The position numbers and the translations under genes are program-made. From positions 62,001 through 126,000 of the forward strand of contig NZ_JAPDDR010000001.1 of assembly GCF_025950095.1 (NCBI RefSeq): a DNA stretch of 64,000 nucleotides, in the 5' to 3' direction. This stretch comes from Luteolibacter rhizosphaerae. Its GTDB lineage: Bacteria > Verrucomicrobiota > Verrucomicrobiia > Verrucomicrobiales > Akkermansiaceae. The notes under the pieces are model-generated. The model was not told the origin of the DNA, made no database searches, and saw only the letters and a program-made list of their open reading frames with translations. This document shows positions 8,638 through 16,372 of the stretch, one piece after another. Position 1 is the first letter of the stretch. Every line of letters starts with the position of its first letter.

Positions 8638-9933
8638 TTACGCGAGCAGCGGACCATCAGGTTCCTTGAGACGGTCGCTGAGCCATTCGGCGAGGCCGAG
8701 GACATGGCAGCTCTCTTCCAAGCGGGAAGAGAGGACCTTCAGCTTGAGCTCCGGGAGTTCGCTGCCGATGACGAGGGCGAAGCGGGCACCGCATTTCTCG
8801 GCATTCTGGAACTGCTTGTTCACCTTGGGAGCGGTGAAGGGCAGGTCGCAGGAGATGCCGGCATTGCGGAGTTCGCTCAGGATCTCCAGGGCCTCGGGAC
8901 GCTTGGTGTCGTCGGCCAAGACCAGATAGACATCGCAAGCGGCCGCGTTGCGTTGGATCCAAGCTTGCATCAGCAGGTTGGTCTTGCCGGTTTCCTCGAT
9001 GAGATTGCGGATCACGTAGTCGCCCATCGCGAAGCCGGTGGCTGGCATGTCGACGCCGCCATCGGAGATCGTTTCGACCAAGGTGTCGTAGCGGCCGCCG
9101 CCGGCCACCGCGCGCATCGATTTCTTGGAGTCGAAGACTTCGAAGACCACGCCGGTGTAGTACGCCAGACCTCGTACAATCGAGAGATCGAGCGAGAGGT
9201 AGGCACCGAGGCCACGCGAGCCGAGCTCGGAGCGGAGCGTCTCGAAGGCCGCGGAGGCGTTCTCGGGATTCGCGATGAAGGTCGTGACGTCCGCGGTAGT
9301 GAGTCCCAGCGCGGCGAGCTTTTGCTCCACCACCTCCGGTTTCTCACGCTCCAGCTTGTCGATGATCTGCAGGAAATCCGGGATCGATTCCTCCGCCACC
9401 CTGCGCTGTGCGGCGAAGTCGAGCCATGCCTGGCGGTCGGACACACGCACGATGAAGTCGCCCGCCTCGAAACCGAAGGCGAGCATGGTGTCGATCGCCA
9501 GCGCGATCAGCTCGGCATCGGCCTGCGGGCCGGGCTCGCCGAGAATGTCCACGTTGAACTGGAAGAACTCGCGGCCGCGGCCTTTCTGCGGCTTCTCGTA
9601 GCGGAAGCACTGGCCGATCTCGAACCACTTCAGCGGCTTCGGGAAATCCCGCTGGTGCTGCGCGACGAGGCGTGCGAGCGAGGCGGTGACCTCCGGGCGC
9701 AGGGTGACGTCGCGGCCACCCTGGTCCTCGAAGCGGAAGAGCTGAGAGTTGAGCTCGCCACCGGCCTTCTTCATGTAGAGCGCGGTGTCTTCCAGCAGCG
9801 GCGTTTCGTATTCCACGAAGCCGTAGCGGCGGGCGACGGAGCGCCAAGTCTCGAACAAATAGTTTCGTGCCGCGACATCCTTCGGGAGGAAATCGCGGAA
9901 ACCGGGAAGTGCTTGGAAACGAGGCCCTGCCAT
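8638..9933 (-). CDS. hisS: Histidyl-tRNA synthetase
   Basis: A 431-residue class II synthetase that charges tRNA-His. Motif 2 reads FRYEKPQKGRGREFFQFN (about 108-125); the histidine-specific signature reads IVRGLAYYTGVVFEVF, with Ala where many bacterial enzymes have Asp; motif 3 region reads AVAGGGRYDTLVE (about 273); a C-terminal anticodon-binding domain follows (VYLVLADDTKRPEALEILSELR). The ATG at 9933 (MAGPRFQALPGFRDFLP) matches the family start. The frame continues upstream to 10023, but that part encodes the 7-bp repeat array and is excluded. Confidence 0.96.
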   Translation of the reverse strand: MAGPRFQALPGFRDFLPKDVAARNYLFETWRSVARRYGFVEYETPLLEDTALYMKKAGGELNSQLFRFEDQGGRDVTLRPEVTASLARLVAQHQRDFPKPLKWFEIGQCFRYEKPQKGRGREFFQFNVDILGEPGPQADAELIALAIDTMLAFGFEAGDFIVRVSDRQAWLDFAAQRRVAEESIPDFLQIIDKLEREKPEVVEQKLAALGLTTADVTTFIANPENASAAFETLRSELGSRGLGAYLSLDLSIVRGLAYYTGVVFEVFDSKKSMRAVAGGGRYDTLVETISDGGVDMPATGFAMGDYVIRNLIEETGKTNLLMQAWIQRNAAACDVYLVLADDTKRPEALEILSELRNAGISCDLPFTAPKVNKQFQNAEKCGARFALVIGSELPELKLKVLSSRLEESCHVLGLAEWLSDRLKEPDGPLLA

Positions 9934-9966
9934 GAGCGGGCGGCGAGGATGCACGGAGGGGGCCAA

Positions 9967-10001
9967 GTAGCAAGTAGCGAGTGGCAAGCAGCGGGGGGAA
10001 A
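9967..10001 (+). repeat. Array of four 7-bp GTAGCRR-like units plus G/A tail
   Basis: Four consecutive heptamers (GTAGCAA, GTAGCGA, GTGGCAA, GCAGCGG) are followed by GGGGAAA. It faces a similar array on the other strand at 10039-10075, and together they fill the hisS-recF divergent spacer. Confidence 0.85.
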
Positions 10002-10038
10002 CAGCCCTTCTGAATAGCGCCATCGGCAGCGAAATGCC

Positions 10039-10075
10039 TTTTCCCCCTTGCTACCCGCTACCTGCTACCCGCTAC
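10039..10075 (-). repeat. Array of four 7-bp GTAGCRR units plus G/A tail, inverted
   Basis: On the minus strand: GTAGCGG, GTAGCAG, GTAGCGG, GTAGCAA, then GGGGGAAAA. It is an inverted counterpart of 9967-10001 with about 37 bp between the two tails. It ends 8 bp before the recF GTG. Confidence 0.85.
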
Positions 10076-10083
10076 TCCTCTTC

Positions 10084-11145
10084 GTGCTCCGCACCCTCCG
10101 CGCCGTCGATTTTCGCTGTTTTTCCGGGCTCTCGCTGGAGATTCCGGCAGCGGGGGCGGTCTTCACGGGGGACAACGCGCAGGGGAAAACCTCGATCCTT
10201 GAGGCTGTCTGCGTGTTGGTCCGGCTCCACTCGCCGCGCACGCGGCGGATGCCCGCGCTGACCCGGATCGGGGGCGCGGCGGGATTCGGGATCGCGGGGG
10301 AGGCTTGGGACATGGAGCGGCGGGTGCGCTGGCAGGGGGGGCTGGAGCTGGCGGTGGATACGGAGCCGCGGGATGGCCCGGGTGCCTATCTGGCGGATGG
10401 CGGGCTGATTGTCTGGATGGGGAATGAAGATCTGGATCTGGTCCGCGGGCCGGCCGAGGGGCGTCGGCGCTATCTGGATTTCATCGGCTCGCAGATCGAG
10501 CCGGGCTACCGCACGGCGCTGGCCCGTTACCGCCGGGCCCTGAAGGCGAAGAATCTCCTGCTGAAGGATCCGCGTCCGCGCGAGGAGGAGATCCGGTCCT
10601 ATGAAGAGGTGATGATCGCGGAAGGAAGCATGCTCGTCCATGCGCGGGCCCGGATCGTGGAATTGCTTACACCCCGCGCTGCGTTCGCGCAGCGGAGTGT
10701 GAGCGGGCGCGATGAGATCCTGACGTTGGAGTATCGGGCGGCGGGAGGGATGGATCTGCGTGCCGCGATGGAGCAGGCCCGCGAGCGCGAACGGCGGCAG
10801 CGACAGAGTTTCGTCGGACCTCATCGCGATGATCTGCTGCTTTCGATCAACGGGCTCGCGGCAGCCGAGTTCGCGAGCGAGGGGCAGCAGCGAACTTTGG
10901 CTTTGGCGCTGAAGCTTGCGCAGGGGGAGGCGCTTGCCGCTGCTCGTGGTAGCCTCCCGGTTTATCTGATCGATGATGTCTTCGGCGAGCTCGATCCCGG
11001 TCGGCGCAATGCGGTGCTGCATGCCCTGCCTGCCGCCGCACAAAAGTGGATCACGACCACGCATCTGAGCTGGCTGGATGATTCGCAGGGTTTGGGTGGA
11101 ATGGCGCGGTTTGTGGTCCGATCCGGGGTTGCCGAGCCTGCTTAA
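10084..11145 (+). CDS. recF: DNA repair/replication protein RecF
   Basis: A 353-residue SMC-like ATPase that loads RecA at single-strand gaps with RecO and RecR. It shows Walker [10 protein letters not shown] (30-38), the family block [10 protein letters not shown], signature-like [17 protein letters not shown] (about 262) and Walker [14 protein letters not shown] (about 293). I chose the GTG at 10084 because [13 protein letters not shown] matches RecF N-termini; an ATG at 10048 would translate the repeat array. It is divergent from hisS rather than in a dnaA-dnaN-recF cluster, and its 3' end overlaps the convergent sulfatase by 4 bp. Confidence 0.95.
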   Translation: MLRTLRAVDFRCFSGLSLEIPAAGAVFTGDNAQGKTSILEAVCVLVRLHSPRTRRMPALTRIGGAAGFGIAGEAWDMERRVRWQGGLELAVDTEPRDGPGAYLADGGLIVWMGNEDLDLVRGPAEGRRRYLDFIGSQIEPGYRTALARYRRALKAKNLLLKDPRPREEEIRSYEEVMIAEGSMLVHARARIVELLTPRAAFAQRSVSGRDEILTLEYRAAGGMDLRAAMEQARERERRQRQSFVGPHRDDLLLSINGLAAAEFASEGQQRTLALALKLAQGEALAAARGSLPVYLIDDVFGELDPGRRNAVLHALPAAAQKWITTTHLSWLDDSQGLGGMARFVVRSGVAEPA

Positions 11146-12491
11146 CGGGCTGCATTGCGTCCGGCTTCAAGCATGAGCCGCAGCCTGTGGATTTCGGTGC
11201 TGCTCCTGGGTCCTTTAATAAGATTGGTCAATTCGTTCGGATCGGTCTTCAGGTCGAAGAAATCCTCGTAATCCCATTCCGGCCAGCGGATGAGCTTCGC
11301 TTCCTTCATCACCCATGCCTCGGAGCTGGGGATACGCTCCTTGTTGGTAATGGTCGGATGTTCATAGTAGAAACCTATGCGCCATTCCTGCGAGGCATCG
11401 CCGCGGTAGAGCTTGGCGAGATCGCTGCCCTGCATGCTTGAAGGGACCGAAAGGCCTGCCGCGGTAAGAAGGGTTGGCGCGAGGTCCACGTTCAAGGCGA
11501 AGCGATCGTCCGTCTTGCCGCGCCGCGCGGCGGGTATGCGGGCATCCTTCACGATCAGCGGCACGCGGATGCTCTCCTTATAGGGATACCACTTGTCGGC
11601 AAGGCCGTGCTCGCCGTGGAAGTAACCGTTGTCCGTGGTGAAGATGACCAAGGTATTTTCCCAGATGCCTTGGGCTTTCAGTTCGTCGATGACGCTGCCG
11701 CACACCGCATCGACCTCCGTGGCCATGCGGTAGTAGTTTTTCATCATGGTCTGGTATTTCTCCGGCTTATCGAAGCGCCAGCCCCAGCGGACACGACCTT
11801 CGTTCTTCGCTTGCTGGAGAAAGGGAGGGAGCTTGCGAAAGGCTGCTTCGTTCGCTGTCGCGGGAATGGGGATCACAGTGTCCGCATAGAGCGATTCGCT
11901 CTCCTTTTGAGGTAGATACTGTTGCGGATTCTCGTCTTCCGCGTGGGTGGCGAAGAAGGCGAGGGTGAGGAAGAACGGCTTCTCCTTCGGTCGGTCACGG
12001 AGGGACTGGAGGGCATCTTCCTGGTTCTTGCGGGTGACGTGGATCTCCGATCCATCCTCGCGCTTCAGCCAATGCTTGCCGCCGTAGACGCGGCTGAAGT
12101 CGAACTCGTCCTTCGGGAGCTGTCCGCTGTGCCACTTGCCGACATGGGCTGTCCAGTAGCCATCCTTGCGGAGGAGTGCGGGCAGCGTTTCCGCCCATGG
12201 TGTCTTGAACATGTCGAAGCCGCGGTTGCCGTGTCGGGACATCCACTGGCCGGTGAGGAGCGAGGAACGGCTGACCCCGCAGATCGAGGTGGTCACGCAG
12301 GCATGGGTGAAGCGCAGTCCTTCCGTGGCCAAGGCGTCCAGTCGCGGCGTCTTCACCACGGGATTCCCCGCGCAGCCCAAGGTGTCGTGTCGCCAGTCAT
12401 CCGCATACAGGAGCACGATGTTGGGCCGCTGCCTCTCCTCGCCCGTAGCCAGCCCGACTAGCGAGAGCAGGATAATCCCGAAAAGCTTCAT
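11142..12491 (-). CDS. Secreted sulfatase (S1, formylglycine-type)
   Basis: A 449-residue exported sulfatase that should hydrolyse sulfate esters, probably on polysaccharides. The signal peptide is [17 protein letters not shown]. Metal ligands sit in YADDWRHD (Asp31-Asp32), the formylglycine site is [11 protein letters not shown] (Cys71 to be modified; C-x-V-S-R is a variant of C-x-P/A-x-R), and the second metal site is in [17 protein letters not shown]. It needs a formylglycine-generating enzyme, not seen here. The ATG at 12491 is preferred over an in-frame TTG three codons upstream. Confidence 0.93.
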   Translation of the reverse strand: MKLFGIILLSLVGLATGEERQRPNIVLLYADDWRHDTLGCAGNPVVKTPRLDALATEGLRFTHACVTTSICGVSRSSLLTGQWMSRHGNRGFDMFKTPWAETLPALLRKDGYWTAHVGKWHSGQLPKDEFDFSRVYGGKHWLKREDGSEIHVTRKNQEDALQSLRDRPKEKPFFLTLAFFATHAEDENPQQYLPQKESESLYADTVIPIPATANEAAFRKLPPFLQQAKNEGRVRWGWRFDKPEKYQTMMKNYYRMATEVDAVCGSVIDELKAQGIWENTLVIFTTDNGYFHGEHGLADKWYPYKESIRVPLIVKDARIPAARRGKTDDRFALNVDLAPTLLTAAGLSVPSSMQGSDLAKLYRGDASQEWRIGFYYEHPTITNKERIPSSEAWVMKEAKLIRWPEWDYEDFFDLKTDPNELTNLIKGPRSSTEIHRLRLMLEAGRNAAR

Positions 12492-12521
12492 GGCGTCCAA
12501 TACGCTGCGAATGGAGGAGTT

Positions 12522-12647
12522 TCATCCGAAGAACCATTCCATCAGACGCCTCCAGCCTTGGATCAGCCAAGTGCCGATGAGGGCGACGAACAGCACTCCC
12601 GGCATCAGCAGATCCAGCAGCCCGGGATGAGGCATGCGGCCCTTCAT
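12522..12647 (-). CDS. Small membrane protein (41 aa)
   Basis: Reads MKGRMPHPGLLDLLMPGV, then a hydrophobic segment LFVALIGTWLI and a short basic/aromatic tail QGWRRLMEWFFG. One predicted membrane segment. It starts 17 bp after the cupin stop on the same strand, consistent with being the last gene of the sigma-factor operon, but there is no clear ribosome site. Not recognised; may be spurious. Confidence 0.45.
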   Translation of the reverse strand: MKGRMPHPGLLDLLMPGVLFVALIGTWLIQGWRRLMEWFFG

Positions 12648-12664
12648 TGGATCACATTAGCCAT

Positions 12665-12991
12665 TCAAGCCCGGAAGTGCAATGCCACCCACACCGCGTC
12701 CGCGGAGGTGGACTCCACGCGGTGACGCTTGCCTGCAGGAATGGTGAGGTGGTCGCCGGCTTTCAGTGCGATGACCTCGCCATCCTCGAAGCGCAGTGTC
12801 GCCTCGCCTTTGGCCAATAGCACCCACTCGTGACGCTGCTGATCATACCAGAAGCCCTCGGGGCTCGCCGCACCACGCGAGACAATCTCCTCCAGTTCGA
12901 AGTCACGGCAGGCTAACAGGGAGTGGAAGGTTTCTTCCCCCGGCTGGCCGCCCGCATCTTCACCGAGCTTTCCCCTGCGGAGTTTCTCCAT
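12665..12991 (-). CDS. Small cupin-domain protein
   Basis: A 108-residue single cupin barrel. The sequence EWVLLAKGEATLRFEDGEVIALKAGDHLTIPAGKRHRVE carries both cupin motifs with the metal-ligand-type Glu and His residues. Such proteins are small metal-binding sensors or enzymes; no substrate can be assigned. It begins 10 bp after the stop of the HtrA-like gene and so belongs to the ECF sigma operon. Confidence 0.85.
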   Translation of the reverse strand: MEKLRRGKLGEDAGGQPGEETFHSLLACRDFELEEIVSRGAASPEGFWYDQQRHEWVLLAKGEATLRFEDGEVIALKAGDHLTIPAGKRHRVESTSADAVWVALHFRA

Positions 12992-13001
12992 GGCGATTCC
13001 C

Positions 13002-13856
13002 TTACTCGCCGCGCCGTTCCACCGGCGTCACGGATACGGAGATTTCTTGCCCGTCACGCTTCACCCGCAGGGCCGAGGGCACCCCCGGTTGCAGGAAGTA
13101 GAAGGCGTTCACGGCGTCCGCATAGTCGGAGAGGGAGCGCGTACCCACTTCCATCAATACGTCACCCGCTTGGATTCCCGCCTGTGCCGAGGGCGAGCCC
13201 TCCTGCACCTTGGTGACTTGGGGCTTGGCGGCTTGGGGAAGGAGCTTCAGTCCGATCCATCCGCGCGAGACGCGACCGTCGTGCTGAACGTCCTCCAAGA
13301 CGCGCCGCACGACCTCTGCAGGAATGGCGTAGCCGGTTTTGGCCGAGGTGGTCTGGTGCGCCACCGCGACCACCGCTCCGGCCGAATCCAGCAGGGGAGT
13401 GCCGGCGGCGGGGGCGGCTTCGGCGTAGTCCACCTTGAGGAGAGAGAGCGGCAGCATTTTGCCGTTGATCTGCTTCACCCAGCCGCTGGTGCGGCCCGTG
13501 CTCCCGCCGCGGGCTTTCAGGTCGGCTCCCATCTGGAGGCCGTTTTTTCCCAAGGCAAGCGGCTGGTCCGGGGCTCCGGAGATTCTGAAAATCACCACTC
13601 GCGAAACCGGGTCGACAAAAAGTTCGGCGGGCAGCACCCGTCCGTTCGTGCGCAGCTTGCCTCCGTCCGCCTGCACACCCGAGAGGGCGATTGCCACGAA
13701 GTGTCGGCCATCACCGATCGGGAAGGCCGCCGACTGCACCTCGCCCGCAGGCCCGGGGAAGGTCGCGGCACAGGAGGACTCCGCTGCATCCGCAGGAGCG
13801 GAAATGCAAAAAACCGCGACTAGCGCCGGCAGGCACCGCCAAGAAGAGCAAATCAT
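13002..13856 (-). CDS. Secreted HtrA-like protein with PDZ domain, catalytic residues missing
   Basis: A 284-residue exported protein. After a signal peptide (cleavage near ADAAESS) comes a trypsin-like chymotrypsin-fold remnant, then a PDZ domain (about 195-275; GWIGLKLLPQ, GSPSAQAGIQAGDVLMEV). In HtrA proteases the catalytic Asp lies in DPxxDLAVLK and the Ser in GNSGGPL. Here the equivalents read DPVSRVVIF and AAGTPLL, so Asp and Ser are absent and no His in a TNxHV context is visible. It is therefore probably a non-proteolytic scaffold or sensor (inference). It is third in the sigma / anti-sigma-like operon, where HtrA-type proteins often work in envelope stress signalling. Confidence 0.8.
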   Translation of the reverse strand: MICSSWRCLPALVAVFCISAPADAAESSCAATFPGPAGEVQSAAFPIGDGRHFVAIALSGVQADGGKLRTNGRVLPAELFVDPVSRVVIFRISGAPDQPLALGKNGLQMGADLKARGGSTGRTSGWVKQINGKMLPLSLLKVDYAEAAPAAGTPLLDSAGAVVAVAHQTTSAKTGYAIPAEVVRRVLEDVQHDGRVSRGWIGLKLLPQAAKPQVTKVQEGSPSAQAGIQAGDVLMEVGTRSLSDYADAVNAFYFLQPGVPSALRVKRDGQEISVSVTPVERRGE

Positions 13857-13871
13857 CCGGAAGTGGGAACT

Positions 13872-14264
13872 TCAGAACTCCTGCTCGCCCGTGGTGCCCT
13901 GCGACGAGGGACGCAAATCAAGCGCGTCCAATTGCTCGATCACAGCAGGCTCCGCCGGTTGCACTTGGTACTTGGCTGGCACGATCGGTGCCTGCTGAAC
14001 CTGAACCGGATCAGGAGAGAGGAGGAAGAGGGCCATCACCGTCGCGTAAGCAAGACCGGCTCCATAAGCCCATTTCGAAGCTCCAAGACCGGATGCCCAC
14101 GAGGACAAGCGGTGCCACCAACCCGCCGGACCCGCCTTCAGCGACTCCTCTTCACGCCGACGCTGATGAAAATCCCGGAGGAAATCATCAAGGAACCCAT
14201 CCTCAGGGCGCTCGTGGCGCTTGAGGGCAAGCAGGGTTCCAATCTCTTCAACAGTCGGCTTCAC
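13872..14264 (-). CDS. Single-pass membrane protein, likely anti-sigma factor
   Basis: A 130-residue protein: soluble basic N-terminal half (MKPTVEEIGTLLALKRHERPEDGFLDDFLRDFHQRRRE), one membrane segment about 68-84 (WAYGAGLAYATVMALFLL), and a Gln/Pro-rich outer tail. Size, topology and position directly after the ECF sigma gene (63-bp gap) argue for an anti-sigma role, but no ZAS zinc motif is seen, so this rests on context. Confidence 0.75.
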   Translation of the reverse strand: MKPTVEEIGTLLALKRHERPEDGFLDDFLRDFHQRRREEESLKAGPAGWWHRLSSWASGLGASKWAYGAGLAYATVMALFLLSPDPVQVQQAPIVPAKYQVQPAEPAVIEQLDALDLRPSSQGTTGEQEF

Positions 14265-14327
14265 AGCGATTGATGGTTAATAAATCTAAAATTTCCGCGC
14301 GTTGTGCAAGGAGTTTTTTCAAATTCC

Positions 14328-14921
14328 TCACTCCCAGTAGTCCTGTAGCTTCGACTGCAGTTGCAGATGGGCATAGTGCAGGCGGGATCGCACGGTTCCT
14401 TCCGAGGTCTTCAGGATTCGTGCTATCTCCGCATGCGGGATGCCTTGGATGTCGAACATCGTCACTACGGTTCTATGCGCTTCTGACAGGCCGAGCATCG
14501 CTTCGTTCAATCTTTTCTGAAGCTCGTGGAGTTTGCTCTGCTTCTCCGGATTGGCCATATGGCTGGAGTCCACCAGCGCCGGGTCCGTCTGCACCGCGGA
14601 GTCCATTTCATTCAGGCTCATCCCGCCTGCGCGGCGCTTGCGCTTCTTCAGGAAGTTCAGCGTCATGTTCACCGCGATCTGATAGATCCAGGTGTAGAAG
14701 CTGGAGTGCCCGCGGAACTTGGGCAGGGAATGATAGGCCTTCGCGAAGATATCCTGGAGAAGATCGTACGTGTCTTCCTTGTGGGAAGTCATGTTGTAGA
14801 CGAGGCCGTACAGCTTTTCGCCGTATTTGAGGATCAGGGCGTCGAACGCGCGCGTGTCGCCGGTACGGGCGCGCGCAACGAGATCTTCGTCCGGATCCGG
14901 CTGGAGGGGATCATCCGGCAT
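14328..14921 (-). CDS. ECF (RpoE-like) RNA polymerase sigma factor
   Basis: A 197-residue extracytoplasmic-function sigma factor. Region 2 holds DTYDLLQDIFAKAYHSLPKFRG and FYTWIYQIAVNMTLNFLKKRKR (about 50-95); region 4 holds LSEAHRTVVTMFDIQGIPHAEIARILKTSEGTVRSRLHYA (about 143-182), a helix-turn-helix for -35 recognition. First gene of a minus-strand operon: sigma, anti-sigma-like, inactive HtrA-like, cupin. The trigger is unknown; the outer PDZ protein suggests envelope stress. Confidence 0.95.
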   Translation of the reverse strand: MPDDPLQPDPDEDLVARARTGDTRAFDALILKYGEKLYGLVYNMTSHKEDTYDLLQDIFAKAYHSLPKFRGHSSFYTWIYQIAVNMTLNFLKKRKRRAGGMSLNEMDSAVQTDPALVDSSHMANPEKQSKLHELQKRLNEAMLGLSEAHRTVVTMFDIQGIPHAEIARILKTSEGTVRSRLHYAHLQLQSKLQDYWE

Positions 14922-15137
14922 CTTCGGGGGTGGTCGGGGGGAGTAGGGGTGAGCGGCTCCGAGGCTACACGCTTGTGAAAAAGTGTAAAGAAAGGCGTTA
15001 GGGCTCAGGGAAATGACCGTGATTCCGAGGGAGGGGGATGAAAGTCGGTGGCCCTTGCGGAAGGATCCGTGATTTCCCTTGCGATTGTCCGGTTCCCTTT
15101 CTTGACGCCCCCCGTCGCCCCGGGCATCTCATTCGTC

Positions 15138-15770
15138 GTGATCCGAGCCTTTCTGTCCGCAGCCTTGATTTCCCTCGCCTGCTTGCCCGCCTCCGCGCAA
15201 GTGGCCCTGCCACCGGAAGTCGAACATTCGGCGGTAGCCGCGGTGAAGGAACTCGGCCAGCAGGTGGTGGTCGGAAACCACAAGGTGGCCATCGACCGGA
15301 TGTACCAGCCGTGGAAGGATCGCCTGGCAGCCCAGGTCCCGGGCGGGATGAAGGCCTTGGAGGAAACCATGGCCGGCGTTGGTCAGCAAATGGCGGCGCA
15401 GGGTATCTCGATCCTCTCGTTCCGGGTGGATGGCAAGCCGACCGCCTACGAGGTGGATTCCGGGAAAGAGGAGGTGGTGGAAGACGGCCGGAAGGTTGAG
15501 AAGATGATCTTCAAGAAGTGGCTGCTCCTGGTCCCCACCGTCACGGAGATCCGCATCATGCCGCCCGCGAAGCCGGGGGATCCGGCGCCGAAATCTCAAG
15601 TCTGGGCCAGCAGCAGCTTCCAGGTGGCGATTTCCGACAAGGGCAAGAATGACTGGACCTTCATCGACGGCAGCAAGCTCCGTGTTTCCGAGTTGCGCCG
15701 CCTTTTCTTTAACCTCCCGGAAAACCTCGCCCTCCCGGAGATCAAAGCCGAAGAGAAGAAAGTCAAATGA
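15138..15770 (+). CDS. Secreted protein of unknown function
   Basis: A 210-residue exported protein if the GTG at 15138 is used (signal peptide VIRAFLSAALISLACLPASAQ). The mature part (residues about 22-210) is soluble with a helical start (ALPPEVEHSAVAAVKELGQQV) and a beta-rich C-terminal half (WASSSFQVAISDKGKNDWTFIDG). Not recognised beyond resemblance to small verrucomicrobial secreted proteins. An in-frame start at 15048 is possible but would bury the signal peptide. Its stop overlaps the SET gene start by 4 bp, so the two are translationally coupled. Confidence 0.75.
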   Translation: MIRAFLSAALISLACLPASAQVALPPEVEHSAVAAVKELGQQVVVGNHKVAIDRMYQPWKDRLAAQVPGGMKALEETMAGVGQQMAAQGISILSFRVDGKPTAYEVDSGKEEVVEDGRKVEKMIFKKWLLLVPTVTEIRIMPPAKPGDPAPKSQVWASSSFQVAISDKGKNDWTFIDGSKLRVSELRRLFFNLPENLALPEIKAEEKKVK

Positions 15771-16360
15771 GCAAGGGCGCGGCGCGAAAGGCAACCATGG
15801 GCAAGAAAACGAAACAGCTGCTGGAGGAGGCTGCCCTGTACAAGAAGCTCAAACAGCTCTGGCAGCGGGGCCAAAGCGATCTCTGTGAAGTCCGCGGCTC
15901 GAAGATCCACGGGCGTGGTGTCTATGCCACCCAGGACATCGCCGCGGGCACCAAGATCATCGAGTATGTGGGCGAGGTGATCGACAAGGAGGAAAGCGAG
16001 CGTCGGGCTTGGGCGCAGCATGCCCATTCGCAGGAAACCGGCGATGCCGCCGTCTACATCTTCACGCTCACCAGCAAGCACGACATCGACGGCAACGTGC
16101 CGTGGAATACCGCCCGGCTGATCAACCACTCGTGCGAACCGAACTGTGAGGCCTGGATCGATGGCCGCCGGATCTTCATCCACTCCTTGGGCGAGATCAA
16201 GGAAGGCGAGGAGCTGACCTTCGACTACGCCTTCGACGTCGATTGCTACGAGGATCACCCCTGCCTCTGCGGCAAGGCGAGCTGCATCGGCTACATCGTC
16301 AGCCGCGAGCAATGGCCGCAATTGAAGGAGATCCTTGCGGCCAAGGCTGCGGGGAAGTGA
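15767..16360 (+). CDS. SET-domain protein lysine methyltransferase
   Basis: A 197-residue SET protein. HGRGVYATQDIAAGTKIIEYVGE opens the domain (about 48-71), RLINHSCEPNCEAW is the AdoMet/pseudoknot motif, EELTFDYAFD closes the active site, and CLCGKASCIGYI is a post-SET zinc cluster (C-x-C-x4-C). These are the hallmarks of protein-lysine methyltransferases that are mostly eukaryotic but also occur in Chlamydiae and other PVC bacteria. The basic N-terminus (KKTKQLLEEAALYKKLKQL) may bind nucleic acid or a partner (inference). Substrate unknown. It is coupled to the preceding secreted-protein gene. Confidence 0.93.
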   Translation: MSKGAARKATMGKKTKQLLEEAALYKKLKQLWQRGQSDLCEVRGSKIHGRGVYATQDIAAGTKIIEYVGEVIDKEESERRAWAQHAHSQETGDAAVYIFTLTSKHDIDGNVPWNTARLINHSCEPNCEAWIDGRRIFIHSLGEIKEGEELTFDYAFDVDCYEDHPCLCGKASCIGYIVSREQWPQLKEILAAKAAGK

Positions 16361-16372
16361 AGAAGCCGGTTC

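Noticed and set aside
9934..10023. N-terminal extension of hisS
   Set aside because: Would translate the GTAGC heptamer array; the family start is at 9933.
10048..10083. Upstream ATG for recF
   Set aside because: Lies inside the heptamer array; the GTG at 10084 gives the normal RecF N-terminus.
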